A stretch of DNA of 64,000 nucleotides from Malus domestica (GCF_042453785.1 NC_091674.1:27073001-27137000), one strand, 5' to 3'. Shown: positions 48,015 to 58,860, counted from the first letter of the stretch. Translations and numbers: made by a program. The notes: generated by a model from the letters alone, not told the origin.

Positions 48015-49478
48015 TCACAATTTTACTTGACGGGGAAGACGACCACATTTGCTCTGCAATCTCAAAATCTCTTTTGCAAAACCTTGATTACCTGTTAATA
48101 AAAGCCCATCCAGAACGCGATTGAAGGTGAATCTTCGCGGCAAAAATCCTCGATCAACCATCTCAATCAACAACTTCCCTGCCACTAAAAGGTCTTCAGG
48201 TTTCTTCCTCACAAACATGGCACTAATCAAAACATTGTACGTGTCCAAATTAGGCAAGCAATCACCACAACCCATCTTCTCAAACACATTCAACGCCTTC
48301 TCAATCTCTCCGGCATCACAAAAGTACCGAATCACAACATTATATGTCTGAACATTTGGCTCACACTCATCCCCCTTCATTCTGTCCATAAACTCCAGCG
48401 CCCTATCCATGTTTCCCGAGTGACACAACCCTCGAATCAATACATTATAAGTCGTCACATTAGGCACATAACCCTTGCTCACCATCTCTTCAAAAACCAC
48501 AACAGCATTTTCCACACAATCTTTCTTACACAAAACCTGAATCAAAGCATTGTAAGTTGCCACCGAAGGAAGCACCCCTTCCCCAACCATCTCATCGAAA
48601 ACCTTTCGAGCTTTCTTAATCTCCCCGACAACACCAAACCCATGAACCAAAGTAGTGTAGGTAACAACATCAATCTCACACTTCCTCTTCTTCATTTGCA
48701 AAAAGAACTCCCAAGCTTCCTTAATCTGACCAGCTCTAAAATATCCTTTAAGCATTATGTTAAACGTCGTTAAACTCGGGTCCAATCCCCTCTCCACCAT
48801 CTCCCCCAAAAGCTCCAAAGCTTTCGGGGTTCGCTTAATCAAACACCACCCGTTCGCAATTATATTGTAACTAACACAATCGGCCTTAAACCTGCCCCTA
48901 AACACCTTAAACAAATTATACGCCTTTTCGACACGCTTAGCTTTACAAAGCACATCAAGAATTGTATTAAACGAATTCAAATCCTGAGGACAACCATGTT
49001 CATGCATTGACAGGAACACCTTAACGGCTCTATCAGGCTTACCAGCAGCCACATACCTCTCCGTGATGATAGCGAAAGTCCTCGGCCCAGGGCCGAGCCT
49101 GCGGGCCCTCATTCGGGCCACGAGGGTCCAGAGGGACTTGTAGTCGCGCAGGCGGCCGGCAATATCGACGGCGTGGTCGAAGGAGGAGCAAGAGTGTGTG
49201 TAGTTCGGATGGTGGTCGAGTATTCTGAAGAACTGGAGGGCTTTGGGTCCATGATTCCAGAGCCTCTTCAGGGTTTTGTCGACCAAATCGGAAGTCCAAT
49301 CGATTTGGGGGCTGTGAAGAATCTGGGTTAGGGTTTGCGGGTAGGATTTGAGAATCAGGTTCGCCAAGTGAGAGTCTTGAGAGGGATGAGAAGGTGAGGT
49401 GGTGAAGCTCCGACACGGAATTAGAAAACTGGGTTTTGGGTTTTTCGGTGCGGCAGTTTTGAGTTGCTGAGCGAGCAT
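48015..49478 (-). CDS. OTP43: Mitochondrial PPR protein, OTP43-like
   Basis: Single-exon P-class pentatricopeptide repeat protein of 487 residues. The first 40 residues are Ala/Lys/Ser-rich with few acidic residues, as in mitochondrial transit peptides (FLIPCRSFTTSPSH). From about residue 110 to 470 there are roughly ten 35-residue repeats with typical cores such as NSFNTILDVLCKAKRVEKAY, VTYTTLVHGFGVVGEIKKA, ATYNALIQVLCKKDCVENA and TTYNVLIRGLCHSGNMDRAL. No E or DYW extension is present. In Arabidopsis OTP43 is needed for trans-splicing of nad1 intron 1 and sits beside KJC1; here KJC lies about 11 kb away with the copia element and DEL between. Position and length both support orthology. Confidence 0.9.
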   Translation of the reverse strand: MLAQQLKTAAPKNPKPSFLIPCRSFTTSPSHPSQDSHLANLILKSYPQTLTQILHSPQIDWTSDLVDKTLKRLWNHGPKALQFFRILDHHPNYTHSCSSFDHAVDIAGRLRDYKSLWTLVARMRARRLGPGPRTFAIITERYVAAGKPDRAVKVFLSMHEHGCPQDLNSFNTILDVLCKAKRVEKAYNLFKVFRGRFKADCVSYNIIANGWCLIKRTPKALELLGEMVERGLDPSLTTFNIMLKGYFRAGQIKEAWEFFLQMKKRKCEIDVVTYTTLVHGFGVVGEIKKARKVFDEMVGEGVLPSVATYNALIQVLCKKDCVENAVVVFEEMVSKGYVPNVTTYNVLIRGLCHSGNMDRALEFMDRMKGDECEPNVQTYNVVIRYFCDAGEIEKALNVFEKMGCGDCLPNLDTYNVLISAMFVRKKPEDLLVAGKLLIEMVDRGFLPRRFTFNRVLDGLLLTGNQGFAKEILRLQSKCGRLPRQVKL

Positions 49479-51383
49479 TCTGCTGCGGTTCCTTACTTAA
49501 TTGGTATTGGCAATTGGTGACAATGTGACATTATGTCATTAGCTCTTGTTACATTGTCTACAACTTGACGAGGTTGCACATGAGCTGCACCACTTTCTCC
49601 AATTTAGGGAAAAAATCTACCTACAACGGGGGTAATTATACTCATTAATGTATGAATCGATGATCAACAGGGTATTAATGTTATTGGTTCTTATTACGTG
49701 GTCAATTTGGCGTTACACTTTGATTAACAACACACACAGCGGGTGAACTTTTCGAGATCCTAATAGATATTGCTTGTTATCCCTATCACGTGGTCAGTGT
49801 TACGTTACACACTGGTTAACAGCACATACATCAGGCGAAATTCTCGGGGTCCTAATAGGAATTATCTGTCAATGGTGTCTATCAATGACGACGTGGCCTC
49901 ATGACATTGTTTATTGTTGGCAATTAATACGACGTGTCATCATGTCATTCGTCATTGTTACGTGGTTATTTAACGTGGCATAGTATATAAAAAAAGTAGT
50001 TGAGGCACGCTTTTCTCGAGGTTTCAAGAGATACTTATCTGTAACAAAAAAACGTGTCAAGTGAAGACACAGATAATCACGCAAAAGAGCGAGCACTCTA
50101 GTAAATTGATTTCCGGGTATTATTTAAACACAAGAGACTTTTACATCACTGATCACTCTCGTCTCAGGAGGTGGTTGGTGAACTGTTGGAGTCCATTTCG
50201 TAACAAAAATCAGGCCTGCTGAGCTCCTCCAACATCTTCTTCATCATCTCATTCGGCTTCAGGTATTTTTATTATTTTTTATTTGTTCTTTAATATGTTA
50301 TGTGTTTTGTTTGTTGCATGAGTTCATGGCATTGTGTAGTTGTTTGTGTTGAAGTAAAAAATTTATACATTTTTTGAATGGATTTTGATGAAATTTTGAT
50401 GGATTTTTTAGGGATTTTATGGAATTTTTGTTCTTTTGATATATGAATTGGGGTATTACAGAAGTTTATGAAGCATGCAGAGTTTCTGTGGGTTTACATT
50501 CAGATTTCCTACACAAGTTTACAGCTTTTCTTTCTAGGTGTGTCAAATTGTGTGATTTATGATGTGCATTTTACCAGAGATTGTACGCGTAACCGGGTTG
50601 TAAACACTCCTCGTTTTATCTCTGTCATCACGTGCCATAGAGATGGGGTGGATGGAGCACATGTACCCTGCGGTGGCATGTGTGCCCTCCCACATTTTTT
50701 GTCTTCGAGAAATGTTGATATAATCTTTGTTAAAATGGTTGCAAAATTTCTCAGAGTTCTTACGTTTCCTTCCTCATTTTTTGTTAGCTTTTTATCAAAA
50801 ATAGTTCCTGAGATTAACCTAACTCTTCATTTTGGTCCCTCAGATAAAGTCGATAGAAGTAGTCCTGAGATTGTCCACCATCAATCATCTTGGTCATTCT
50901 GTGAGAAATCTTTGTCAAACTAAGAATATTTTTGTCAAATCAACTCCTCCCCTTGAATTAGTGTTTTCTTCAATTTAAATGAGATTTTTCACAGACAGAC
51001 CAAAATGATTGACAAAAGACAATTTTAGGTACCACTTCTATTAATTTTAAATCTCAAAGATCAAAGTAAAGAGTTATAACAATCTTAGAGATCATTTTAG
51101 CTAAAAAGCCTTTTTTGTTTTATCATTCACTCTCATGTACAACCCTATTAAGTTGCATATATTTTGTTAATACGGATTAGCATTGATACCACAAAAAAGA
51201 AGCTTTGAATTTTATAAGGTGCATCTCTTAATTAAATTTTTGGCTTAGCCTCTGTCTATAGAGAGAGGGATGTACATAGTTACACTCAAGATTTTGCCGG
51301 GCTTTAGGGGTACTTATGTGCAAGTCTGCATATGTGTCTGGTCAGGTTTCCGGCTTTGTCAAGGGAGAGGATTGCTGTCGAAG
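49479..51383. other. OTP43 to SGS3 spacer with a possible leader exon
   Basis: Divergent spacer. At about 50150-50261 there is a UTR-like segment ending cattcggcttcag/gtattt, a good donor. A good acceptor, ctggtcag/GTTTCCGG, lies at about 51347. The SGS3-like gene may therefore have a non-coding first exon and a leader intron. This is inferred from splice signals only. Confidence 0.4.
49690..49865. repeat. Diverged direct duplication, about 100-bp unit
   Basis: The segment acgtggtcaatttggcgttac...cgagatcctaatagatatt is repeated shortly after as cacgtggtcagtgttacgttac...cggggtcctaatagga. The two units are adjacent and share about three quarters of their bases by eye. Origin unknown. Confidence 0.5.
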
Positions 51384-52883
51384 ATGAGTTCAAGAAGAGG
51401 TGACGCGAATCCGAAAGGAAAGCAGTTGAGTCAGGGTGTAGCAAGCCTAGACTCGGCACAGGACGATGGAGAATGGGAGGTAATTGGCAAGAAATCCAAG
51501 AACAGAAGTGGTGGCAGATTTGGTCCTCAAAGTTCTAGTTATAAGGCTTGGGGACCGCCTCCCCAAGGGGTTCCGAAAACTGTCACGCACAGTGGTGCTG
51601 GTGGTGCACAAGCTGCTCATTCTCAAAAACCAGCTGGGGGACGAAATGCAAGGCATCCGTATAACAACACAGGTGGTTTTGGAGACAACTTTATGGCCCC
51701 AAAAAATGTGATTCCCCCTCCGCTGGATCAAGGATGGAATTGGCAATCTAGAGCTGGCAAGAAAGAGAAGAATGTGGTTCCTCCTGCTGCTGTTGCTGAA
51801 GATTATGATGACGAGGACAACTCTGATCCTCTGAGCGATCTTGACGACTCGGATGATGATCTCTTCAGCGACGAGTTTGACTCTGACTCTAGTGAAAAGA
51901 GTCATGGAACTCAAAAGAAGAGCAAATGGTTCAAACAATTCTTCAACGAGTTTGATCGTTTAAGTGTGGATGAGGTTATTGATCCTGCCAGGCGGTGGCA
52001 CTGCCCTGCGTGCAAAAATGGTCCTGGAGCAATTGACTGGTACGATGGCGTGCAGCCCCTGAAAAGGCATGCAGAAACTAAAGCGGCCAAGCGGGTGAAG
52101 CTCCATCGAGAGCTTGCGAAACTTATAGATGCGGAGTTGCAGCTCAAGGGAGCCACTGTCACACCTGTGGGCCAAGTATTCGGCAGATGGGCGGCTTTGA
52201 AAGATGAAGAAAAGAATCACAAAGTTATCTGGCCTCCGATGGTGCTGATCATGAACACAAAACTCGAACTGCAGGATGAATACGACAAGTGGATTGGCAT
52301 GGGAACCGAGGAGCTTCTTGATTTGTTTGATGATTACCATGCTAGTAAGGCTCGACACTCATATGGTCCGCAGGGACATTGTGGGATGAGCATGTTGATT
52401 TTTGAGGCCTCAGCGATGGGACACTTTGAGGCGGAGCGGCTGCACAGGCATTTTGCAGAACAAGGATTTGGTAGGGATGCGTGGGAGCGCAATCCTGTCT
52501 TGTTTCGTCCAGGTCTTATCCGACAGCTCTATGGTTTCTTGCCAACCAAGCGAGACTTGGATACTTTCAACCAGCACTGCGATGATAAGGCGGGGCTGAA
52601 ATTCGATATAAAATCTTACCAGGAGATGGTATTGAAGCCGACAAGGCAGATGAGTCTGGACAGCGAAGAGGTTATTCGGCTGAAGGACAAGCTCCCGAAA
52701 GAAATGAGGCTCAGGAAAGATGCTGAGGAAACTAATGCCATACTTCGTGACAAGATCGAAAAGCTGCAAGACGAAAATCGTCTTTTGAAGCAGAGGATCA
52801 AAACTCAGCTGGAAGAGAACAAGGAAGAGATGATTCTGCAGGAAGAATTCTACAAAGATGTTATATCTCGTCCTCGAGATTAG
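51384..52883 (+). CDS. SGS3: SGS3-like RNA-silencing protein, short and intron-free
   Basis: SGS3 binds double-stranded RNA with 5' overhangs and works with RDR6 in trans-acting siRNA production and antiviral silencing. The start at 51384 is chosen because MSSRRGDANPKGKQLSQGV matches the family N-terminus; the frame stays open upstream to 51270 but that part has no family resemblance. Domains: Gly/Ser-rich N-terminus (SAQDDGEWEV, PPPLDQGWNWQSR), acidic stretch, zinc-finger XS domain near residues 205-250 (WHCPACKNGPGAIDWYDG), XS domain near 280-400 (KVIWPPMVLIMNT, ARHSYGPQGHCGMS), then a coiled coil to the end. At 499 residues it is shorter than the roughly 625 of Arabidopsis SGS3, lacking part of the N-terminus and of the C-terminal coiled coil. 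All domains lie in one exon, so it could be a retrocopy or a family member without coding introns. Confidence 0.88.
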   Translation: MSSRRGDANPKGKQLSQGVASLDSAQDDGEWEVIGKKSKNRSGGRFGPQSSSYKAWGPPPQGVPKTVTHSGAGGAQAAHSQKPAGGRNARHPYNNTGGFGDNFMAPKNVIPPPLDQGWNWQSRAGKKEKNVVPPAAVAEDYDDEDNSDPLSDLDDSDDDLFSDEFDSDSSEKSHGTQKKSKWFKQFFNEFDRLSVDEVIDPARRWHCPACKNGPGAIDWYDGVQPLKRHAETKAAKRVKLHRELAKLIDAELQLKGATVTPVGQVFGRWAALKDEEKNHKVIWPPMVLIMNTKLELQDEYDKWIGMGTEELLDLFDDYHASKARHSYGPQGHCGMSMLIFEASAMGHFEAERLHRHFAEQGFGRDAWERNPVLFRPGLIRQLYGFLPTKRDLDTFNQHCDDKAGLKFDIKSYQEMVLKPTRQMSLDSEEVIRLKDKLPKEMRLRKDAEETNAILRDKIEKLQDENRLLKQRIKTQLEENKEEMILQEEFYKDVISRPRD

Positions 52884-53648
52884 AAGTTCGACTCAAGACT
52901 TTCAAGTATTTTACATTTCGTTTCAGTTTTTTCTTGTTGGGATTTTCGTTTTATTTGGTAAGAACTTAATCCTGTGCAATTTTAGTATTTGAACTTAAAT
53001 GTTTGTTTGGTGTTTTTTTTATATGGATCAGCTTTAGATTTTTACATTGGTTGATTAAGCATTTTAGGAATCCTACCAAACTTTAATGGCCTTTTTTATT
53101 TGTATTTTTCTCTCCAATTATAAGGAAGAGAACCTGCATGAACGAGTTCATCAACTGTGGCATATATATAAGTTTATCTTTATATTACGTTATGTTATTG
53201 GATCAGAAGGTCACATGATGAACTTGTTCTATGCAAGTTGCTCTCTCACATGGTGAGAGTCCATTCAATCCACTCCACCGCCTGGTCTATAAGCCTTGAC
53301 TGACCAAACCCCAAATACAAGACCTGCCAATTCTTATCGTTTTGGTTCGTATGTAGTACCCTCCCCTAGAACCATGAAAGTGACCACAATACAATGTCAT
53401 TGCATAAGAAACACATGTAGTATGTAGGTTAATAAGCTCGTTCAAATTTATTGACCATAACTTTTATTACACATATTTACAACGGCACCATCTGCACATA
53501 TACAATGGATGACAAAATTTTCACATTAATAATATGATTCACACGCCTATCTTTATCTTATAAATTAACTTACCACTTGTCCCTTGATACTAGAGAGCGA
53601 AATTGGGTACACAAGAAGGACGAAGTACTTTACTTCCTGTTCTTTCAA
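52884..53648. other. Spacer 3' of SGS3
   Basis: Likely SGS3 3' UTR followed by AT-rich DNA. No feature was recognised. Confidence 0.6.
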
Positions 53649-54215
53649 CTACACCGTGAGGACAAGAAGGAGGCAGTCGATAATGGTCTTCACAGCGAGC
53701 AGTTTTGGGAGCAGAAATGCCTTCGGGCCGGTGAGCTGTGGCACCACGTCCCAAGTTTCCACAAATGCGATCAGTCCGCCCATGAACAAGGATGCCTCCT
53801 TCAATTTGTTGAGAATGTGGGAGGCGGCGGAAATTCCACGTTGGGCGGGTTCCGGCTCCTCCTGAATGTTGACTGCCACAGCTCCTGCGAACTCAAGCTG
53901 AGCGGACTCGAGGTGCATCTCCTCCGGCGATTCTTGGGTAATCTCGGGCTGCATCTCCTTCGGCAATTCTTGGGTAGTCTCGGGCTGACGGTGCATCTCC
54001 TCCGGCGATTCTTGGGTAATCTCGGGCTACATCTCCTCCGGCGATTCTTGGGTAATCTGAGCTGGCTGCATCTCCTCCGGCGATTCTTGGGTAATCTCGG
54101 GCTGACGGTGCATCTCCTCCGGCGATTCTTGGGTAATCTAAGAGATGCAGCCCGAGATTAGCCAACAATTGCAGGAGAAGATGCAACGTCAGCCCGAGAT
54201 TACCCAAGAATCGCT
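53649..54215 (-). pseudogene. Broken minisatellite-bearing gene, product unknown
   Basis: On the minus strand a frame ending at 53649 reads a repeat of M-H/Q-R-Q-P-E-I-T-Q-E-S-P-E-E, followed by a unique C-terminal part with a hydrophobic segment (LFMGGLIAFVETWDV; LLAVKTIIDCLLLVLTV). The DNA repeat units lie at 53909-54147 and are 36, 39 or 42 bp long, always multiples of three, as expected for a coding minisatellite. One unit carries an in-frame TAG (at about 54027-54029, plus-strand cta), and beyond 54147 two further units appear in inverted orientation. The family was not recognised. The unique part could be the last exon of a small membrane protein gene that was rearranged here. Confidence 0.45.
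53909..54215. repeat. 36-42 bp minisatellite with an inverted arm
   Basis: Six direct units of catctcctccggcgattctt + gggtaatctcgggctgacgg-type sequence are followed, after 54147, by two inverted units (cagcccgagattagccaaca; cagcccgagattacccaaga). The arms can fold into a long hairpin. Confidence 0.85.
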
Positions 54216-54367
54216 CGGCAGAGCATGGCTCGGAGCGCCATTAAGAAGATTTTCAAACCAACAACCAGTCGCCGTCTCAACGGACTCCAAAAGGGAGGAG
54301 TCCATGGCAGCAAGCTTAATTTTTATTTTTGGGAAAAGCGTAATTATGTTTCTGAGTCATAAATTTT

Positions 54368-54985
54368 GAGTGCTAGTAAACCCACACTATTGTCTTATTT
54401 TCTCACCCACATGATAATTTCACCCACCATAAAAAATTAAAAAAGTAAAATGTAATTTTTCCACCCACCATTATTTCCAAAATAACCCTAATATATATAT
54501 TTTTTATATAACTCTAATATATCTTTAAATAAGATTATAAATAAATAAATAAAAATAGAAAAAAATGAAAGAAAATGCAAGACCTAAGACCTCGACATTC
54601 ATCATCTCCTTCACACCTATCTTCGCCTTGCAGAGACCTCGGATCCCCAAACCACTCTTTTTCCTCCTTTTTTGTCAAAGCCGCATATCTCACACCCAAG
54701 TCTCTTTTTCCTCCATTTAAGTTTCTCGCCTTCATCTAGCACACACTCATTCCTTCCTCCAACCTTTCCGTCGATTCTAACTCAAATCTTTCCCAACCTC
54801 TTTCCACCAAAGATATCACACCTCACCCACCATTATTTATTTATTATTTTTTGTTTTTTCAAAATTTGTGTACTTAATTAAATAGAGGTTTAAGAGTCTT
54901 CTTTTAAAAGGATAAATATGTTATTAACATTTTCATTAAGTGGTGGGTGGGGAAATAAGACACCGGGGTGGGAATATCAGCACTC
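54368..54985. mobile_element. TIR transposon, 618 bp, non-autonomous
   Basis: The left end gagtgctagtaaacccacac pairs with the reverse complement of the right end, gagtgctgatattcccaccc. Pairing continues to about 45 bp through tgtcttatttYcYcacccac. The 8-bp target duplication TAAATTTT is perfect (54360-54367 and 54986-54993). The interior is pyrimidine-rich with no transposase. Eight-base duplications suit hAT; Mutator-like is the alternative because of the long inverted ends. Confidence 0.85.
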
Positions 54986-55011
54986 TAAATTTTTTGGGGC
55001 CACTAACTTTA

Positions 55012-55219
55012 TCTTCTTTTATATAGAAAGCCAGAGGTCGGTTTTGGTGTCACCGGCTTCGAAATAATTGGACATAAATGCCCCTCGGCCAAAAAAAATT
55101 CCAAGCAGCAAAAAAGAATGCATAAAATTATTCTAGGGTAATTTTGTCATAATCTTAATGGCCCACATCACAAACGTTTCGAAATAATCCCGCAGCAACG
55201 CGCGGGCAGCGTTTTCTAG
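55012..55219 (+). mobile_element. Small Helitron, or a Helitron 3' end
   Basis: The 3' end is a GC-rich hairpin, cccgcagcaacgcgcggg (about 55189-55206), followed 10 bp later by CTAG and a T, the Helitron terminus. A possible 5' end is TCTTCTTTTATATAGAAAGC preceded by A at 55011. No target duplication is expected for this class. The 3' end is convincing; the 5' end is a guess. Confidence 0.6.
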
Positions 55220-56217
55220 TATTTGCTACTGTCATCACGTGGACCTCTGCATGGGTCCTGAGAATATAAAATAACAAAAAAAAAAAAAAAAAACCCCAAA
55301 ATAAGAGCCAAAACAGTAATTGTGTTGTGTACAGTGACAAATTAGAAGAATTACTAGATTGTTGGCTCTTAAACAATAAAATATGAGACCGTTTTGTTAT
55401 TGAACTGTATAAAAATAAATTGTTAGACACGTTAAAATCATTACGAATTGCTTATCAACTTGCTACATTTGATTGACTAAAGAACCTTGTTTTTTAACTG
55501 AATTTGTAAATATGAATACAATATAGTGATTTATAATATTAAAGATAAAAAAATATAAAAAAAAACAAACAAAAACAAACATTCCTCCGTAATATTTTAT
55601 TAAACTATTCTAATTATGTAGAGAATTCAAAGGAGTGCATTTTTTGCTCACAACCCTCAAACGGTGATAATGTTCACTATCTTATTTATCACAGTTACAT
55701 GAGCTAAATTTTAAAATTTATGTCTAACCACTGTAAACCGAGTGTGAGCATCACCATAGTGAACAAAAATATTGTAAGTGGCAGGTTCGAATTGGGCACG
55801 TAAACTCATCAATTGGCAATCATGTTGAGTCGCTCGGAGAAAAAAGTAATTGGGCCTTGAAAAGTAATTGGACCTTGAACCCAATGGACTAAAAACTGAA
55901 CCCAGAGTTGAAAGCAATGGACTAAAAACTGAGCCCAGGCTTGAAACCAATGCAAAAATTTGGCGCATCATTTTCTGGGAAAATTCGAGTGGTTGACGGA
56001 GATATAAGCCATGAACATAATTAAGAGAAGCAAAGAAACTATCCCTAAAACAACAACTTATGATCAATCCAGAGAAAGAGCATGCACGCCAAACAAATCA
56101 GAATCGTTTGGGAGAATATATCTCTATTTATTCTAATGCCAAAATAAACAAAACAATCTGATTGTAGTGCTGAGGACAATGCATTGCTCATTTCATTTAC
56201 TTGGAACATTCATTTAC
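55220..56217. other. AT-rich spacer
   Basis: Contains a poly-A tract (about 55276-55294) and no recognisable gene. A short direct repeat, aaagtaattgg-ccttga, occurs at 55844-55875. Confidence 0.55.
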
Positions 56218-56590
56218 TTGTATTTGGCCCTATGTGCGAACTTTACTGGCGGAGCCAAAGAGAGACAAGAATAGGCCCGGGCCTATCCAACATCCTTCAG
56301 ATTCCTTTTTAATAAAAATGGATTAAAAAGAAAGAGAAAATGGGAGTGTGAAAATTACTACCAGTCTACCCTAAACATCGTATATGATTTTATCACTAAG
56401 TCACCAGTAAGGCTAATATGGTAGGAAAAATTTCCAGCTTTCTGGTAACAAATAGCAATAAAAACCACATCCCACAAAAGAAGAATTTTTATTGAATTAG
56501 GATAATAGGATTTGACGAATCGTTTGGATCTAGTTTAGCTTAATAAATAAATAATATGTAATCCCCGATTAGTTGTTTCCAATTTGTATT
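56218..56590 (+). repeat. Left copy of the F-box locus: promoter-side segment
   Basis: Aligns with 61532-61905 upstream of the F-box gene: tgaactttactggcggagcc, caacatccttcagattc, agctttctggtaacaaa and gattagttgtttccaatttg are shared. By eye the copies are about 90-95% identical. Identity stops at 56590, where copia LTR sequence begins. Confidence 0.85.
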
Positions 56591-56597
56591 TTTATTA

Positions 56598-57597
56598 TGA
56601 ACTAGTCGAATATTAAAAACCTTAGTGCTTCCAGAAGAGAATGCTCTTTTGGAATAATTGTGTGTTCTATTCATCTCTCAAGGAGGAGTTTATAAGATGT
56701 TACAATCCTATCAATAAGGAAAGAAATTTACATAAAATTATATTAAACTAAAAATCCCAAGGTTACAGGAATATACACAAAAAGTCAACACTTTCCCTCA
56801 AGTTATGTCACACATGCCCACTTGTGTAAGAAACTTGAAAACTTATGATTTGAAACAACCTTTGTAATGATATATGCCAACTAATTTCCATTCTTATTGT
56901 CGGTACCTCGATTATCTTCCCTTCCAATTTTCCTTTGATGAAGAACCAGTCAAATTTAACATGCTTTGTTCTATCGTGTTGTACCAGATTATGTGCAATG
57001 TCACGGGCAACTTTATTATCACAAGACAATTTCATAGGCTGATCATGTTTTATATCCAAATTCCTTAGCAGAAGTTTAAGCCACAAAATTTCACAAATTC
57101 CTAAGGCCATACGTATGTATTCAGTTTTTGCACTAGAACGGGCAACCACATTTTGTTTCTTACTCCTCCATGTAACCAAGTTACCCCCAACGAATGTAAA
57201 GTAACTTGATGTTGAGCTCCTGCCGTCCACTGATCCTGCCCAATCTGCATCAGTATAACCTTCAACTATAAGATGATTATTCTTTTTAAACAAAATTCCT
57301 TTGCCTGGGCTTCACTTCAAGTATCGCAAAATCCTCATCATTGCATTCATATGTTGTTCTCCAGGATTATGCATGTATTGACTCACAACACTCAAGGCAT
57401 ATGCAAGGTCCGGTCTTGTGTGTGCCAAGTACATTAAACGGCTTATCTCTCTTTGTAAACACTAAGCTTCAATCCTTCCTCTAATGGAGTAGCTAGTGGC
57501 TGACAAGTTGACATGCCGGTTTCATGTAGAAAATCAATAATATACTTCCTCTAAGACAAATAAATTTCAGAACTGCTTCTCGACACCTCAATCCCTA
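56598..57597 (-). mobile_element. Ty1/copia fragment sitting where F-box coding DNA would be
   Basis: Minus-strand copia remnant: LTR at about 56598-56790 (TGTTGACTTTTTGTG...), a purine tract (cttgagggaaag) beside it, then RNase H (GYTDADWAGSVDGRSS, DRTKHVKFDW) and the C-terminal part of reverse transcriptase up to about 57597. It is broken, with several breaks, and lacks everything upstream of late reverse transcriptase. The right end abuts sequence homologous to the 3' end of the F-box gene. Confidence 0.82.
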
Positions 57598-57870
57598 GAG
57601 ACGCAATGGCCAAGCCATAAATTATTCGGTTGGTGTGCTAAGTTAAAATTATTACTACGAAATCAAATGCTCAAATTTTTTTTGTTGCATGCGTAAAGCT
57701 ATGTAATTTGAGTAATAATTTGAAGTAAGAATTTTATAGCCTGCTTTTATGTTCTAGCCTTCAAACTTTCAAATGAATATACTATTGTATAGAAGTTTTA
57801 ATTTATTAAATTTTAGTGTTGGTTAAAGTGATGAGTTTATTTATCATTTATTAACTCTTATTTTCCCTAA
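57598..57870 (+). repeat. Left copy of the F-box locus: 3' segment
   Basis: Aligns with 63369-63613, the last codons and 3' flank of the F-box gene. Shared blocks include gagacgcaa, aagttaaaattattactacg, gttctagccttcaaac and gtgttggttaaagtgatgag. Orientation is the same as in the right copy. The coding region that should precede it is absent. Confidence 0.85.
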
Positions 57871-58515
57871 AAACACTTCTACGATTCAGACTTTTCATTT
57901 TCTAGGTGGGCTACGACAATTAAAAAACTCATAAAATAAGTCAAACATGTTGATGCACAAAACCGGAGGTCTTGGTACAATGTAAATCCGACCGTGAATT
58001 TGCAAGTAATGTAAATAACACAAGATGTATCGTGGTTCACCCCAAGGTTTGGGCTACGTCCACACTGATATGTATTTATCTGAGGGGGAGATAGCTCTGA
58101 GAGTGAGAGATTTGAGAGGGGTGAGAGGGCCTAGGAATTGGCCTCCTCCAATTGTAAGGGTGAAGGGTCCTTTTATAGAATAAGGACTCCTCACTTATTA
58201 CATATTTGCCCCTTCCTTTATCACATAATTACATTTAAGTCCCCCGAGTATTTGTATGAGATCTAAATACGAGGCCCTAAATATGGTATAAACAGTAGTC
58301 CCTTAAGTCTTCAGTCAAGAGAGTCTTTTGGCTGGAGACTTGAAATTCAGTCCATGTGTGGGCCGAAGTAACTAGATGTTGTCTTGAACTTGATGCTCGA
58401 TATGAGGCCATGCTCAATCTGAAATAATGCTTAACTAGAAGTAGCACATGCTGCAAGGCTACTCGGCTCGTGGCTTATGTTGTTTTGGTTGGCTCGACAT
58501 GTGGCTTTGAAGGTG

Positions 58516-58860
58516 AGGGAGTCCCTTTTATAGAATAAGGGCTCGCTCCTCAATACATAAATATGGGCTAGAGTTGATGCTCGCGGTGAGGCGGTTGCTC
58601 AGTAGGCGGCGATGCTCTCTAATGATGGTGAGGGAGTCCCTTTTATAGAATAAGGGCTCGCTCCTCAATACATGAATGATGGGCTATAGTCGATGCTCTC
58701 TAGTGGTGGTGAGGGAGTCCCTTTTATATAACAAGGGCTCGCTCCTCAATACATGAATGATGGGCTAGAGTCGATGCTCTCTAATAGTGGTAAGGGAGTC
58801 CCTTTTATAGAACAAGGGCTCGCTCTTCAATACATGAATGATGGGCTAGAGTCCCCTGAG
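58516..58860. repeat. Tandem repeat of about 82 bp inside the LTR element
   Basis: Four units starting tgagggagtcccttttatag with aagggctcgctcctcaatac, at about 58516, 58627, 58708 and 58790. The first unit is longer. The core ccttttatagaataagg also occurs in the element's LTR (near 58170 and 61338), so the array probably grew from LTR sequence. Confidence 0.85.

Noticed and set aside
51270-51383. Upstream in-frame extension of SGS3
   Set aside because: The frame stays open but the sequence resembles a leader with a splice acceptor near 51347, and the family N-terminus begins at 51384.
53577-54161. Plus-strand frame with LLRRFLGNLG repeats, resembling a repeat protein
   Set aside because: It is the antisense reading of the minisatellite. 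The minus-strand PEITQESPEE reading has a unique tail and looks more like protein.
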